Part shown: piece after piece, positions 8,295 through 14,609 of the stretch
How the letters are laid out: every line of letters starts with the position of its first letter
Position numbering within the stretch: position 1 is the first letter of the stretch
Source of the DNA: Acholeplasmataceae bacterium
GTDB taxonomy: Bacteria; Bacillota; Negativicutes; Acidaminococcales; Acidaminococcaceae
DNA length: 23,733 nt
Assembly (NCBI GenBank): GCA_012744295.1
Contig: JAAYIB010000079.1
Coordinates: 1 to 23,733 of the forward strand
Direction of reading: 5' to 3'
Translations under genes and position numbers: made by a program
The notes under the pieces: model-generated
Told to the model about the DNA's origin: nothing
Databases searched by the model: none
Seen by the model: the letters and a program-made list of their open reading frames with translations, nothing else

Positions 8295-8462
8295 AGTGGA
8301 TAATATCAACAAAGTTATCCACAGGCTGTTGGTAATTTTGGGAAAAATGGCAGACAAAAACATAAATTATTTGATTTTTAGTGATAAAAACGGGAAATAA
8401 TGGGATGAGCCGGAAAATTATCCACAAAAAACCGTGGATAACTTGTGGGTAATTGTGAATAA
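8295..8462. promoter_or_regulatory. Cluster of six DnaA-box-like sites
   Basis: Matches to TTATNCACA occur at 8315-8323 (+, TTATCCACA), 8418-8426 (+, TTATCCACA) and 8454-8462 (-, TTATTCACA). One-mismatch copies lie at 8295-8303 (-, TTATCCACT), 8433-8441 (-, TTATCCACG) and 8444-8452 (-, TTACCCACA). The last three are 11 and 10 bases apart, on the same face of the helix. Two head-to-head pairs form perfect 8-bp inverted repeats (8296-8303 with 8315-8322; 8418-8425 with 8434-8441). An A+T-rich stretch, about 8347-8400, lies between the clusters. This non-coding interval is 344 bases long. It is very likely bound by DnaA. Whether it is an origin, a DnaA-titrating site or a transcriptional control site cannot be settled from sequence alone. 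Confidence 0.8.
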
Positions 8463-8541
8463 CTCCGGGATAAGGTTTTTCGGTACTACAAGATATAGGA
8501 TGAATTGGAGATTTCAGTCTTGTGGACCGGCTTAGCGGGAC

Positions 8542-8570
8542 TTGCCCGAGGGCTTGCAGAAGGTTAATAT
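8542..8570 (+). promoter_or_regulatory. Candidate promoter of the UxaE-like gene
   Basis: TTGCCC at 8542-8547 and TAATAT at 8565-8570 have a 17-base spacer. They lie 80 bases downstream of the last DnaA box and 43 bases before ATG 8613. Moderate match only. Confidence 0.5.
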
Positions 8571-8612
8571 TTAGTAGGATTGATAATATTTAAGCAGATG
8601 GAGGTTTAATTT

Positions 8613-9986
8613 ATGGCAATTAAGCAAGCGGCTGTTCTTAAGATAATGGAAGAAGCAGCCAAGGCGAGGCTGCTGACAGCCTCTCTCAGCGAAATCAGCG
8701 GCGGCTGGCTTGCGCTGGCGGATACGGAAAAGGGCAGGCGGCTTTTATGCGCTGCCCGGGAGGCTTGCCCGGCGGCAGCGTTGTTCAAGACCGAAGAAGT
8801 GATTCATGATAATGGCATTGATGTTTACGTCATGGCTTTGAATGCCAATAATGCGGCCGTGCTGAGACGCTTCGTCAGATGGACCGCACCTTCTGCCTGC
8901 GGCGGCAAAGGCCTCAGCATCGGTTTTACGGATTTGCTGGGGGAGGGCACTTATTTTTTACCGCCGTTCTTTGCCAAAAGGCAGATTAAACCGGTGCTCG
9001 TGGATCAGACGCCGGAGGATTGCCTGCTTGCGGGACGAAATTTCCTGGAAGCAGTGGATGCGGCGACCTGGGCGGTTTTTGCCAACGGCTGCAAAGGAGG
9101 CTACGGAGCCTGCGCCACAAAGCTGACAACGGAAGAAGACCTGGTCAAGGTGCTGCTCTATGGCTACAGCATGGTGGCGCTTGATCTTGGAGATAAAATT
9201 AACCGGTCAATCGAAAAGATGACGGATGGCGAAGTTGCGGACGCTTACGAAGAATTGCCGCGGGAGTTTCGCGAGGCGGTCGAGGCGACTTATCTGAATA
9301 ATACCTTCAAGGCCGGCCGAAGGACTACGATCAGCTACACCCCGGAATCCTTGCGCCGGATAGTGCTCATGTTCGGAGAAGTCATTATGCGTGCGCAGTC
9401 CCTTTATAATTCCTATTTGAAAAACACTCCCTGGGACATTGATTTTGAGCTGTGCCTCAGTCTCGGTGACAGGGTCCTGACGCCCGAAGAGCACTACCTG
9501 GTAGGTTTGGAGCTTACGAGGAACAAGGTCGGGCTGACTTCCGTCGGCCTCGAAGCAGGGCTCGAAGGCAGGAGCCCGGAACTTGCCGCCCATGCCGACA
9601 TTGCCGAGGCTTGCGGCTATCGGCTGAGCTTTGCCGGAGCGGACCAGCTGGATGACGAGGCTTTCGGGCGACTGGTTAAGATCGTGGGGAGGCGTGGCTA
9701 CCTGCGCTTCGAGAAACTTCTCTGGCAGGCTGCGCTGCAGTGTGTGGAAGCTCGGGCCCCCGAGCTTCTTGCAGAGCTTGCGGCCTTTTCCGAGACCGAC
9801 ATTAAGACCTCCGAAGGCTTCGGAACAATCGCACAGGCGGAGACGCAGCCGTCAGAGCGCGCGGGTATCTTATTGCCGGAGCAGGGAAATTTTGCAGCAA
9901 GAATCCGAACTGTTTTGCAGGAACGACGTGAGGACTATGCCCAGAAAATAGCCGCACCAATCGAAAATCGGCTGAAAAAACTTTGA
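8613..9986 (+). CDS. Divergent UxaE (tagaturonate epimerase)-like protein
   Basis: A 457-aa cytoplasmic protein with no signal peptide or membrane segment. From memory of the Thermotoga UxaE sequence I see a collinear weak match: GKGLSIGFTD near 99-106; DAATWAVFANGCKGGYGA at 149-166 (UxaE has a DDATWGVF...GFGAD segment); EDLVKVLLYGYSM at 175-187; DIDFELCL at 275-282; and HADIAEACGYRLSFAGADQ at 327-345 (UxaE has HAEIA...YKISLHSGSDK). The histidine of the UxaE HSGSDK motif is missing. The fold is therefore probably a TIM barrel, but epimerase activity on hexuronates is doubtful. No uronate-pathway genes are nearby. ATG 8613 follows GGAGG with 8 bases between. It appears to be a single-gene unit. 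Family placement is tentative and function unknown. Confidence 0.6.
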   Translation: MAIKQAAVLKIMEEAAKARLLTASLSEISGGWLALADTEKGRRLLCAAREACPAAALFKTEEVIHDNGIDVYVMALNANNAAVLRRFVRWTAPSACGGKGLSIGFTDLLGEGTYFLPPFFAKRQIKPVLVDQTPEDCLLAGRNFLEAVDAATWAVFANGCKGGYGACATKLTTEEDLVKVLLYGYSMVALDLGDKINRSIEKMTDGEVADAYEELPREFREAVEATYLNNTFKAGRRTTISYTPESLRRIVLMFGEVIMRAQSLYNSYLKNTPWDIDFELCLSLGDRVLTPEEHYLVGLELTRNKVGLTSVGLEAGLEGRSPELAAHADIAEACGYRLSFAGADQLDDEAFGRLVKIVGRRGYLRFEKLLWQAALQCVEARAPELLAELAAFSETDIKTSEGFGTIAQAETQPSERAGILLPEQGNFAARIRTVLQERREDYAQKIAAPIENRLKKL

Positions 9987-10011
9987 TTTTGCCGGAAATG
10001 TAAATTAAGTT

Positions 10012-10036
10012 ACAAACATTTTCGTGAAATGTTTGT
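10012..10036. repeat. Palindrome touching the ilv -35 box
   Basis: ACAAACATTT at 10012-10021 is perfectly complementary to AAATGTTTGT at 10027-10036, with 5 bases between. Its right arm ends on the first base of the -35 hexamer TTGACA (10036-10041). No T-run follows, so it is a poor terminator for the gene on its left; an operator for a dimeric regulator is plausible. Confidence 0.6.
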
Positions 10037-10064
10037 TGACAAATATGCGGATAAGTAGGATAAT
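10036..10064 (+). promoter_or_regulatory. Promoter of the ilv T-box operon
   Basis: Consensus -35 TTGACA at 10036-10041 and GATAAT at 10059-10064 have a 17-base spacer. The expected start near 10071 leaves a 300-base leader holding the T-box. Confidence 0.85.
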
Positions 10065-10099
10065 ACTTTTAACTTCATAGATTTATTTAAAGGTTATGA

Positions 10100-10329
10100 T
10101 TGGGAAGAAAGACAGGAAGCGAAGTCACAGAGAGCCGGTATTTGGTGGAAATCGGCACGGAGCCCTGATCGAGTAAATCACCCATGAACTCGTCAGCGAA
10201 AAGTTATCCGAGTAGCATGATGCGTAACAGGTGCGTTAGGCCTGAGCCGGTTGATGGACTGGTGCGAAGAAGCAACAAATTAGGGTGGTACCGCGTATTT
10301 TACGCCCCTGCTTAGGCAGGGGCTTTTTT
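10100..10329 (+). promoter_or_regulatory. T-box riboswitch, probable isoleucine (AUC) specifier
   Basis: This leader RNA senses uncharged tRNA and allows read-through into the ilv genes. Seen directly: the Stem I motif AGAGAG at 10129-10134 followed by GGTGGAA; the T-box sequence AGGGTGGTACCGCG at 10282-10295; and a terminator with a perfect 8-bp stem (GCCCCTGC 10304-10311 with GCAGGGGC 10316-10323) and six T. In the specifier region GAGTAAATCACC, aligning with the usual GAA-codon-ACC layout puts ATC at 10177-10179, an isoleucine codon read by tRNA-Ile(GAU). That fits the acetolactate synthase genes behind it. The class is certain; the specifier assignment is by eye. Confidence 0.93.
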
Positions 10330-10374
10330 ATTTTCAACTGTCCATCACAAACAAAATTTGAGGAGGTTTTACAA

Positions 10375-10623
10375 ATGTCGGAAACTTTGGTAGTAAAAGC
10401 GAAAAATGAAGAGACTTTGTTGCCGAGAGTTCTGCGCGTGTTGGCACAACAGGGATTGGGTGTAAAGGATCTCAGGATGAGCACGTCCAAGGACGCCAAG
10501 GAAATGGAACTGCGCATCACGTTGTTTTCGGAATGCGCCGAACAGGCGGTCAAGGTTTTGTCCAAGCAGGCGGCAATCATGGCGGTGTCTTTGGGCTATC
10601 CTGCACAAAGAAAAGCGATTTGA
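10375..10623 (+). CDS. ilvM: Acetolactate synthase small (regulatory) subunit, IlvM-like ACT domain
   Basis: An 82-aa single ACT-domain protein. The core ETLLPRVLRVLAQQGLGVKDLRM resembles E. coli IlvM, the short regulatory subunit of acetohydroxyacid synthase II, rather than the longer IlvN/IlvH type of about 160 aa. Such subunits raise the activity of the catalytic subunit and can confer feedback control by branched-chain amino acids. ATG 10375 follows AGGAGG at a suitable distance. The frame is open further upstream into the T-box terminator, but that part is not coding. It precedes ilvB by 26 bases, whereas small subunits usually follow the large one. It is controlled by the T-box upstream. 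Confidence 0.8.
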   Translation: MSETLVVKAKNEETLLPRVLRVLAQQGLGVKDLRMSTSKDAKEMELRITLFSECAEQAVKVLSKQAAIMAVSLGYPAQRKAI

Positions 10624-10649
10624 CTGAGACGGGGAAGGGAAACTGACAG

Positions 10650-12314
10650 ATGAAGCTAACAGGAGCGCAAGCGATAGTTAAAGTTTTATTGGAGCAGGGC
10701 GTCGATACTATTTTCGGCTATCCGGGGGGGCAGGTAATACCCCTCTATAACGCATTGTATGACGCACCGCTGCATAACATATTGACGGTGCACGAGCAGG
10801 GGGCGATTCATGCCGCCGACGGTTATGCCCGCGCGTCCGGAAGGACGGGCGTCTGTATTGCCACTTCCGGTCCGGGAGCGACGAACATCGTTACAGGCCT
10901 CGCTACTGCCTATCTCGATTCCGTGCCGCTGGTCGCGATCACGGGACAGGTACAGGTGCAGCACTTAGGCAGGGATTCCTTTCAGGAGATCGACATTGTC
11001 GGCGTCACAATTCCGATTACGAAATACAACGCTCTCGTCAGAAGAGCCGAAGAGCTTCTTCCAACCTTGCGGCAGGCTTTCTTTCTGGCACGAGAGGGCC
11101 GCCCGGGCCCGGTGCTTGTCGACATACCGAGCAGCATACAAAGCGCGGAGGTGGAATGGACGGAACCGGAGGAAGCTTATTGCCAGCCTGTCATTACTGA
11201 TAATCTGAGCGAGGTGCTGAAGGCGGCAGCTGTAACGATCAATAACGCCGAGCGTCCGGTTTTGCTCGTGGGAGGCGGCGCGGTACACAGCGGAGCCGAG
11301 GCGGAAGTACTGGCTTTTGCGAAGAAAACAGGAATGCCGGTCGTCAACACGCTGATGGGCGTGGGCGTTTACCCCGGCAGCGACGAGCAGGCCCTCGGAC
11401 TTACGGGCATGCATGGTCATGTTGCCTCCAACATGGCTGTTACCAATGCCGACGTCCTGGTCGTGGCGGGCAGCCGTTTCAGCGAGCGGGTGACGGGCGA
11501 CCGCAGCCGCTATGTTTCGAAGAAAACGATCATCCAGCTTGATATCGACCCCTCCGAGGTTGACAAGAACGTCATGACGGCCTTGCCGCTTGTCGGCAAC
11601 CTCAAGACGACGCTCGCCGCGCTGACGCCCTGCGTCAACAATCTGAAGCTGAAGCCCTGGTGGGATTCAATCAAAGCCTGGGAAGACACCGAGGACAAAA
11701 CCTGCAAGAACGGTGACACGCTGACAGGGCCCTGGATCATGGCCGAATTGAACCGCGTTTATCGCGGCAAAGATACTGTTTTTGTAGCCGACGTAGGCCA
11801 GAACCAAATGTGGGCAGCCCAGCATCTTTCCGTGGACAAGCCGAGAGGTTTTCTGACCTCGGGCGGCTGCGGCACGATGGGTTACGGTCTGCCGGCCGCT
11901 CTGGGCGCCAAATTGGCCCGGCCCGAAGCCTCGGTTGTTCATATTGCCGGCGACGGAGGCTTTAAGATGACAGGCATGGAGCTTTATACGGCGGTCAACG
12001 AAAACCTGCCGCTTGTAAGCATAGTGCTGAACAACTCCTGTCTGGGCATGGTTCGACAATGGCAGGAAATCTTTTACGAGAAAAGATATTCCTCAACTCT
12101 GTTAAAGCCGTTTGACTTTGTCGGATTCGCGCGCTCCTGCGGCGCCGAAGCCGAGACTGTGACGACGTGCGCCGAATTCAGCAAGGCGCTTGGGGAAGCG
12201 GCCAAGGCAAAAAAACCTTTTGTCATTGAGGCCGTCATAAACCTGTGTGACCTTGTAATTCCGATGGTTGCGCCGGGCGCGGTCCTGCATGACTTTGTTG
12301 ATCCCTTGAAGTAA
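10650..12314 (+). CDS. ilvB: Acetolactate synthase large (catalytic) subunit
   Basis: A thiamine-diphosphate enzyme that condenses two pyruvates to 2-acetolactate, or pyruvate with 2-oxobutyrate to 2-aceto-2-hydroxybutyrate: the first common step of valine, leucine and isoleucine synthesis. At 554 aa it is of normal length. Glu49 in VHEQGAIHAADGYAR activates ThDP; ATSGPGATN follows. The ThDP/Mg motif runs from Gly434-Asp435-Gly436 to Asn461-Asn462. The FAD-binding region of biosynthetic AHAS is in the middle third, and LGMVRQWQEIFY is the typical C-terminal segment. The sequence fits the biosynthetic rather than catabolic (AlsS) type, supported by the T-box and IlvM-like partner. No ilvC, ilvD or leu genes follow; a terminator ends the unit at 12331-12394. 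Confidence 0.95.
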   Translation: MKLTGAQAIVKVLLEQGVDTIFGYPGGQVIPLYNALYDAPLHNILTVHEQGAIHAADGYARASGRTGVCIATSGPGATNIVTGLATAYLDSVPLVAITGQVQVQHLGRDSFQEIDIVGVTIPITKYNALVRRAEELLPTLRQAFFLAREGRPGPVLVDIPSSIQSAEVEWTEPEEAYCQPVITDNLSEVLKAAAVTINNAERPVLLVGGGAVHSGAEAEVLAFAKKTGMPVVNTLMGVGVYPGSDEQALGLTGMHGHVASNMAVTNADVLVVAGSRFSERVTGDRSRYVSKKTIIQLDIDPSEVDKNVMTALPLVGNLKTTLAALTPCVNNLKLKPWWDSIKAWEDTEDKTCKNGDTLTGPWIMAELNRVYRGKDTVFVADVGQNQMWAAQHLSVDKPRGFLTSGGCGTMGYGLPAALGAKLARPEASVVHIAGDGGFKMTGMELYTAVNENLPLVSIVLNNSCLGMVRQWQEIFYEKRYSSTLLKPFDFVGFARSCGAEAETVTTCAEFSKALGEAAKAKKPFVIEAVINLCDLVIPMVAPGAVLHDFVDPLK

Positions 12315-12330
12315 GTCTTGGCAGTTAAAG

Positions 12331-12394
12331 AGCGGATTTGCCGATACTCAGGGAAATTTTCTCTGCGGTCAAGTAACGGCAGGCCCGCTTTTTT
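12331..12394 (+). terminator. Long intrinsic terminator after ilvB
   Basis: AGCGGATTTGCCG (12331-12343) pairs with CGGCAGGCCCGCT (12377-12389) over 13 positions with one mismatch and two G-U pairs, followed by T to 12394. The 33-base loop holds a small inner hairpin (CAGGGAAA with TTTCTCTG). Confidence 0.8.
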
Positions 12395-12400
12395 CTGTAC

Positions 12401-12429
12401 TTGCAATAAAATGAAAGTAGTGATACAAT
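12401..12429 (+). promoter_or_regulatory. Promoter of rpsF-ssb-rpsR
   Basis: TTGCAA at 12401-12406, a 17-base spacer ending in TGA (extended -10), and TACAAT at 12424-12429. It lies directly after the ilvB terminator. Confidence 0.85.
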
Positions 12430-12438
12430 TACTAAGCT

Positions 12439-12503
12439 GTATATAGAAACTTATATACTTCTTCTGCTCCCCGAGGGGAGCCAAAGACCAAAGGAGGAGG
12501 TGA
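12439..12503 (+). promoter_or_regulatory. rpsF leader with two hairpins and a very strong RBS
   Basis: GTATATAG/TTATATAC (12439-12458) and GCTCCC/GGGAGC (12466-12481, loop CGAG) form two adjacent hairpins, followed by an extended Shine-Dalgarno AAAGGAGGAGGTGA at 12490-12503 before GTG 12508. In many bacteria rpsF leaders bind the S6:S18 complex for autoregulation through a structured site with a CCG element; the second hairpin carries CCCCGAG. This role is proposed, not shown. Confidence 0.45.
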
Positions 12504-12507
12504 TTTC

Positions 12508-12792
12508 GTGAAAACATACGAAGTCATGTACATCGTGAAACCTATTGAGGAAGAGGCTTTCGAGGCGCTCGTCGCCAAGTTTGACAATCTGATTACGTCT
12601 CACGGTGGAACTGTAGAAAAAACTGACCGGTGGGGAAAAAAGCGCCTGGCCTATGAAATCAATGATTTGGCAGAAGGCATTTACGTCCTCGTAACGTTCA
12701 ACGCAGAACCAGCTGCCGTCAAAGAACTTGACCGTGTCATGAAGATTTCCGATGATATTCTACGCCACATGATTATTAGAAAAGGCGAATAA
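12508..12792 (+). CDS. rpsF: 30S ribosomal protein S6
   Basis: Platform protein of the small ribosomal subunit that binds 16S rRNA together with S18. At 94 aa it has the usual length. It begins KTYEVMYIVKP, contains the conserved DRWGKKRLAYEI and EGIYVLVTFNAEP, and ends in the typical RHMIIRKGE. The start is GTG with an unusually strong ribosome binding site (AAAGGAGGAGGTGA). It heads the conserved rpsF-ssb-rpsR operon, 21 bases before ssb. Confidence 0.97.
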   Translation: MKTYEVMYIVKPIEEEAFEALVAKFDNLITSHGGTVEKTDRWGKKRLAYEINDLAEGIYVLVTFNAEPAAVKELDRVMKISDDILRHMIIRKGE

Positions 12793-12813
12793 TCCAAGGG
12801 GGTAACTGTTATT

Positions 12814-13224
12814 ATGAATAAGGTTATACTCATGGGCCGTCTAACCCGTGACCCGGAAGTGCGTTATACGCAAAGCGGTAAGGTAGTTTGCCAGTTCACA
12901 TTAGCGGTAGACCGTTTTACTACTAATCAAGAAGGACAAAGAGAGGCTGATTTTGTACCCATCGTAGTGTGGGGCAAAGTTGCCGAATTATGCGGGAATA
13001 GTCTGACAAAGGGACAAAGGGCTCTTGTTGATGGCAGGCTCCAGATTCGAAGCTATGAGGCAAAAGACGGAAGCGGCAAGCGCTGGATGACGGAAGTCAT
13101 CGCAAACAGCGTCCAATTCCTTGACCGCAAAGCTGGCGGACCGGCCCATGAACAGGGAACTTCAAAAGGCGAGATGGAATCATTCGGCTCGCCGGTAGCT
13201 TTTGACGAAGAGATCCCATTCTAA
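12814..13224 (+). CDS. ssb: Single-stranded DNA-binding protein
   Basis: Coats single-stranded DNA during replication, recombination and repair, and recruits partner proteins through its C-terminal tail. The OB fold occupies about residues 1-105 (MNKVILMGRLTRDPEVRYTQ; WGKVAE). A short linker leads to the acidic tip DEEIPF. At 136 aa it is shorter than many homologues (160-175 aa); the linker is reduced. It lies between rpsF and rpsR, the classical position of the main housekeeping ssb in Bacillota. ATG 12814 follows AAGGGGG. Confidence 0.96.
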   Translation: MNKVILMGRLTRDPEVRYTQSGKVVCQFTLAVDRFTTNQEGQREADFVPIVVWGKVAELCGNSLTKGQRALVDGRLQIRSYEAKDGSGKRWMTEVIANSVQFLDRKAGGPAHEQGTSKGEMESFGSPVAFDEEIPF

Positions 13225-13241
13225 AAATGGAGGTTATGCGA

Positions 13242-13472
13242 ATGAAACGCGAAAGAGGCAGGAAACCCAGAAGAAAAGTATGTAGCTTCTGTGTTGACAA
13301 AGTTGAAGATATTGATTACAAAGATATTGCAAAGTTACGCCGCTACATTACCGAGCGCGGCAAGATTTTACCGCGCCGCATTTCCGGCAACTGTGCAAAA
13401 CATCAAAGACAGATGACCAGTGCAGTTAAACGCGCCCGCAATGTTGCATTGCTGCCGTTTACTTGCGAATAA
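13242..13472 (+). CDS. rpsR: 30S ribosomal protein S18
   Basis: Forms the S6:S18 heterodimer on the small-subunit platform. It contains KLRRYITERGKILPRR and CAKHQRQM, both diagnostic. A cysteine set (VCSFC and NCAKHQ) suggests the zinc-binding form. I chose ATG 13242 (76 aa, starting MKRERGRKPRRK) because GGAGG at 13229-13233 stands 8 bases upstream; the earlier in-frame ATGs at 13227 and 13236 lie on or beside that site and would add five or two unusual residues. It ends the operon before a terminator at 13494. Confidence 0.96.
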   Translation: MKRERGRKPRRKVCSFCVDKVEDIDYKDIAKLRRYITERGKILPRRISGNCAKHQRQMTSAVKRARNVALLPFTCE

Positions 13473-13493
13473 GGACTGTTCCTGAACAAATTG

Positions 13494-13524
13494 AGGCACC
13501 TTGGCACTTGCTGAGGTGCCTTTT
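13494..13524 (+). terminator. Intrinsic terminator after rpsR
   Basis: AGGCACC (13494-13500) pairs with GGTGCCT (13515-13521), with a 14-base loop and a short T-run to 13524, then GTCTTT. Confidence 0.8.
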
Positions 13525-13546
13525 GTCTTTGCAAAATTTATTAACC

Positions 13547-13575
13547 TTTTCATTTGAGATAAATAAGTGTAAAAT
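13547..13575 (+). promoter_or_regulatory. Candidate promoter of yybS-gdpP-rplI-dnaB
   Basis: TTTTCA at 13547-13552 and TAAAAT at 13570-13575 are separated by 17 bases. The -35 is weak. It sits just after the rpsR terminator and 50 bases before GTG 13626. Confidence 0.5.
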
Positions 13576-13625
13576 AGATTTGTGCACCCTTAATGTTTTG
13601 TGGGGGTTCTTAAGGAGGAAATTTA

Positions 13626-14582
13626 GTGGCAAACAAAACTTCGGCAATGGTGGAAGCCGGCATTCTTTCCGCGATTGCTATTGTTTTCGCTCTTATCAAT
13701 ATGTACGTACCCTTTGTGGGGATGTTTTTGAATTTTATCTGGCCTTTGCCGATTATTTTGTGCGGTACGCGCCACGGCATGCGCTGGAGTATTATGTCGC
13801 TCCTGGTGGCGGGCGCCGCGATTGCAATACTGATAACGCCGCTGCATGCGTTTACGCTGACTGCGGTGTTCGGAATGCTTGGCGTTGTTTTGGGCGAGTG
13901 CATGAGAAGACGCCTGACGCCGCTTCGGCTTTTGGCCGTTGGGTCGGTTGCGGCCTTTATTTCCCTGATGGTAAGCCTATTGATCAGCATCCTGATTATG
14001 GGCATCAATCCCTTGGTGATGTTTTTTGACACCTTTGACAAGTCGCTTCTGGAAGTGGCGGCCTTCTATCGCCAGCAAGGCATGAACGAAGAGGAGATTG
14101 AGAAAGCCATTGCCAGCGCCAAGCACATGTTTGGCATGGTACGCATCATCATGCCGGGCGCCTTTTTGATCTGCGCGCCCCTGATTACCTTTGCGAACTA
14201 TCAGGCAGCAAGAGCGATTCTTAACAAGCTGGGAGAGCATTTTGCCGGCTTTCCGCCCTTTACTAGCTGGGATGTGCCGCGATGGACGCTGATACCGTAC
14301 GGCCTATCGCTGCTGATGATCACCTATTATATGAGCCAGCCGGCCAGCGCCCTATATCTTTTGGGGGTTAACATTCAGATGGTCTGCAGCGTCATTTATG
14401 TGATGCAGGGTCTGTCCGTTGGTTTCTGGTATATTGAGAAACAGGGCAGGCCTAAATGGTGGAGGACGATGCTGGTCTCGTTAATCTTCATCAGTCAGTT
14501 TGTTTCGCAGGTGGTTGTGTTGTTCGGAGCTTTTGATTTAATTTTTGATTTTCGGAGAAAACGGCCTGTTTCGCCAAAGTAA
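13626..14582 (+). CDS. YybS-like DUF2232 membrane protein
   Basis: A 318-aa polytopic membrane protein with about eight hydrophobic segments. It resembles the DUF2232 family (B. subtilis YybS), related to the membrane subunits of vitamin transporters; its role is unknown. The N-terminal part has EAGILSAIAIVFALI and the core has FWPLP-like and GTRHGMRW segments. A cytoplasmic or external helix at about 145-165 is charged (NEEEIEKAIASAKH). The GTG start follows AAGGAGG. Its position directly before gdpP matches yybS-yybT in B. subtilis, which supports the family call. A 9-bp hairpin without T-run covers its stop codon (see findings). Confidence 0.82.
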   Translation: MANKTSAMVEAGILSAIAIVFALINMYVPFVGMFLNFIWPLPIILCGTRHGMRWSIMSLLVAGAAIAILITPLHAFTLTAVFGMLGVVLGECMRRRLTPLRLLAVGSVAAFISLMVSLLISILIMGINPLVMFFDTFDKSLLEVAAFYRQQGMNEEEIEKAIASAKHMFGMVRIIMPGAFLICAPLITFANYQAARAILNKLGEHFAGFPPFTSWDVPRWTLIPYGLSLLMITYYMSQPASALYLLGVNIQMVCSVIYVMQGLSVGFWYIEKQGRPKWWRTMLVSLIFISQFVSQVVVLFGAFDLIFDFRRKRPVSPK

Positions 14583-14609
14583 ACGGGCCTCAATGGAGCG
14601 GTGCTAGCC

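Noticed and set aside
8269..8612. Claim that this gap is the chromosomal oriC
   Set aside because: DnaA boxes are convincing, but all genes on both sides run in the same direction and dnaA is absent, so I report a DnaA-box cluster rather than an origin.
10013..10035. CodY box in the ilv upstream palindrome
   Set aside because: About five mismatches to the 15-base consensus, with an extra base in the centre; kept only as a palindrome of unknown regulator.
13463..14029. 188-codon + strand frame overlapping the rpsR end and yybS
   Set aside because: It crosses the rpsR terminator and the next promoter, and its translation is cysteine- and arginine-rich without family features; the yybS frame has a good RBS and membrane segments.
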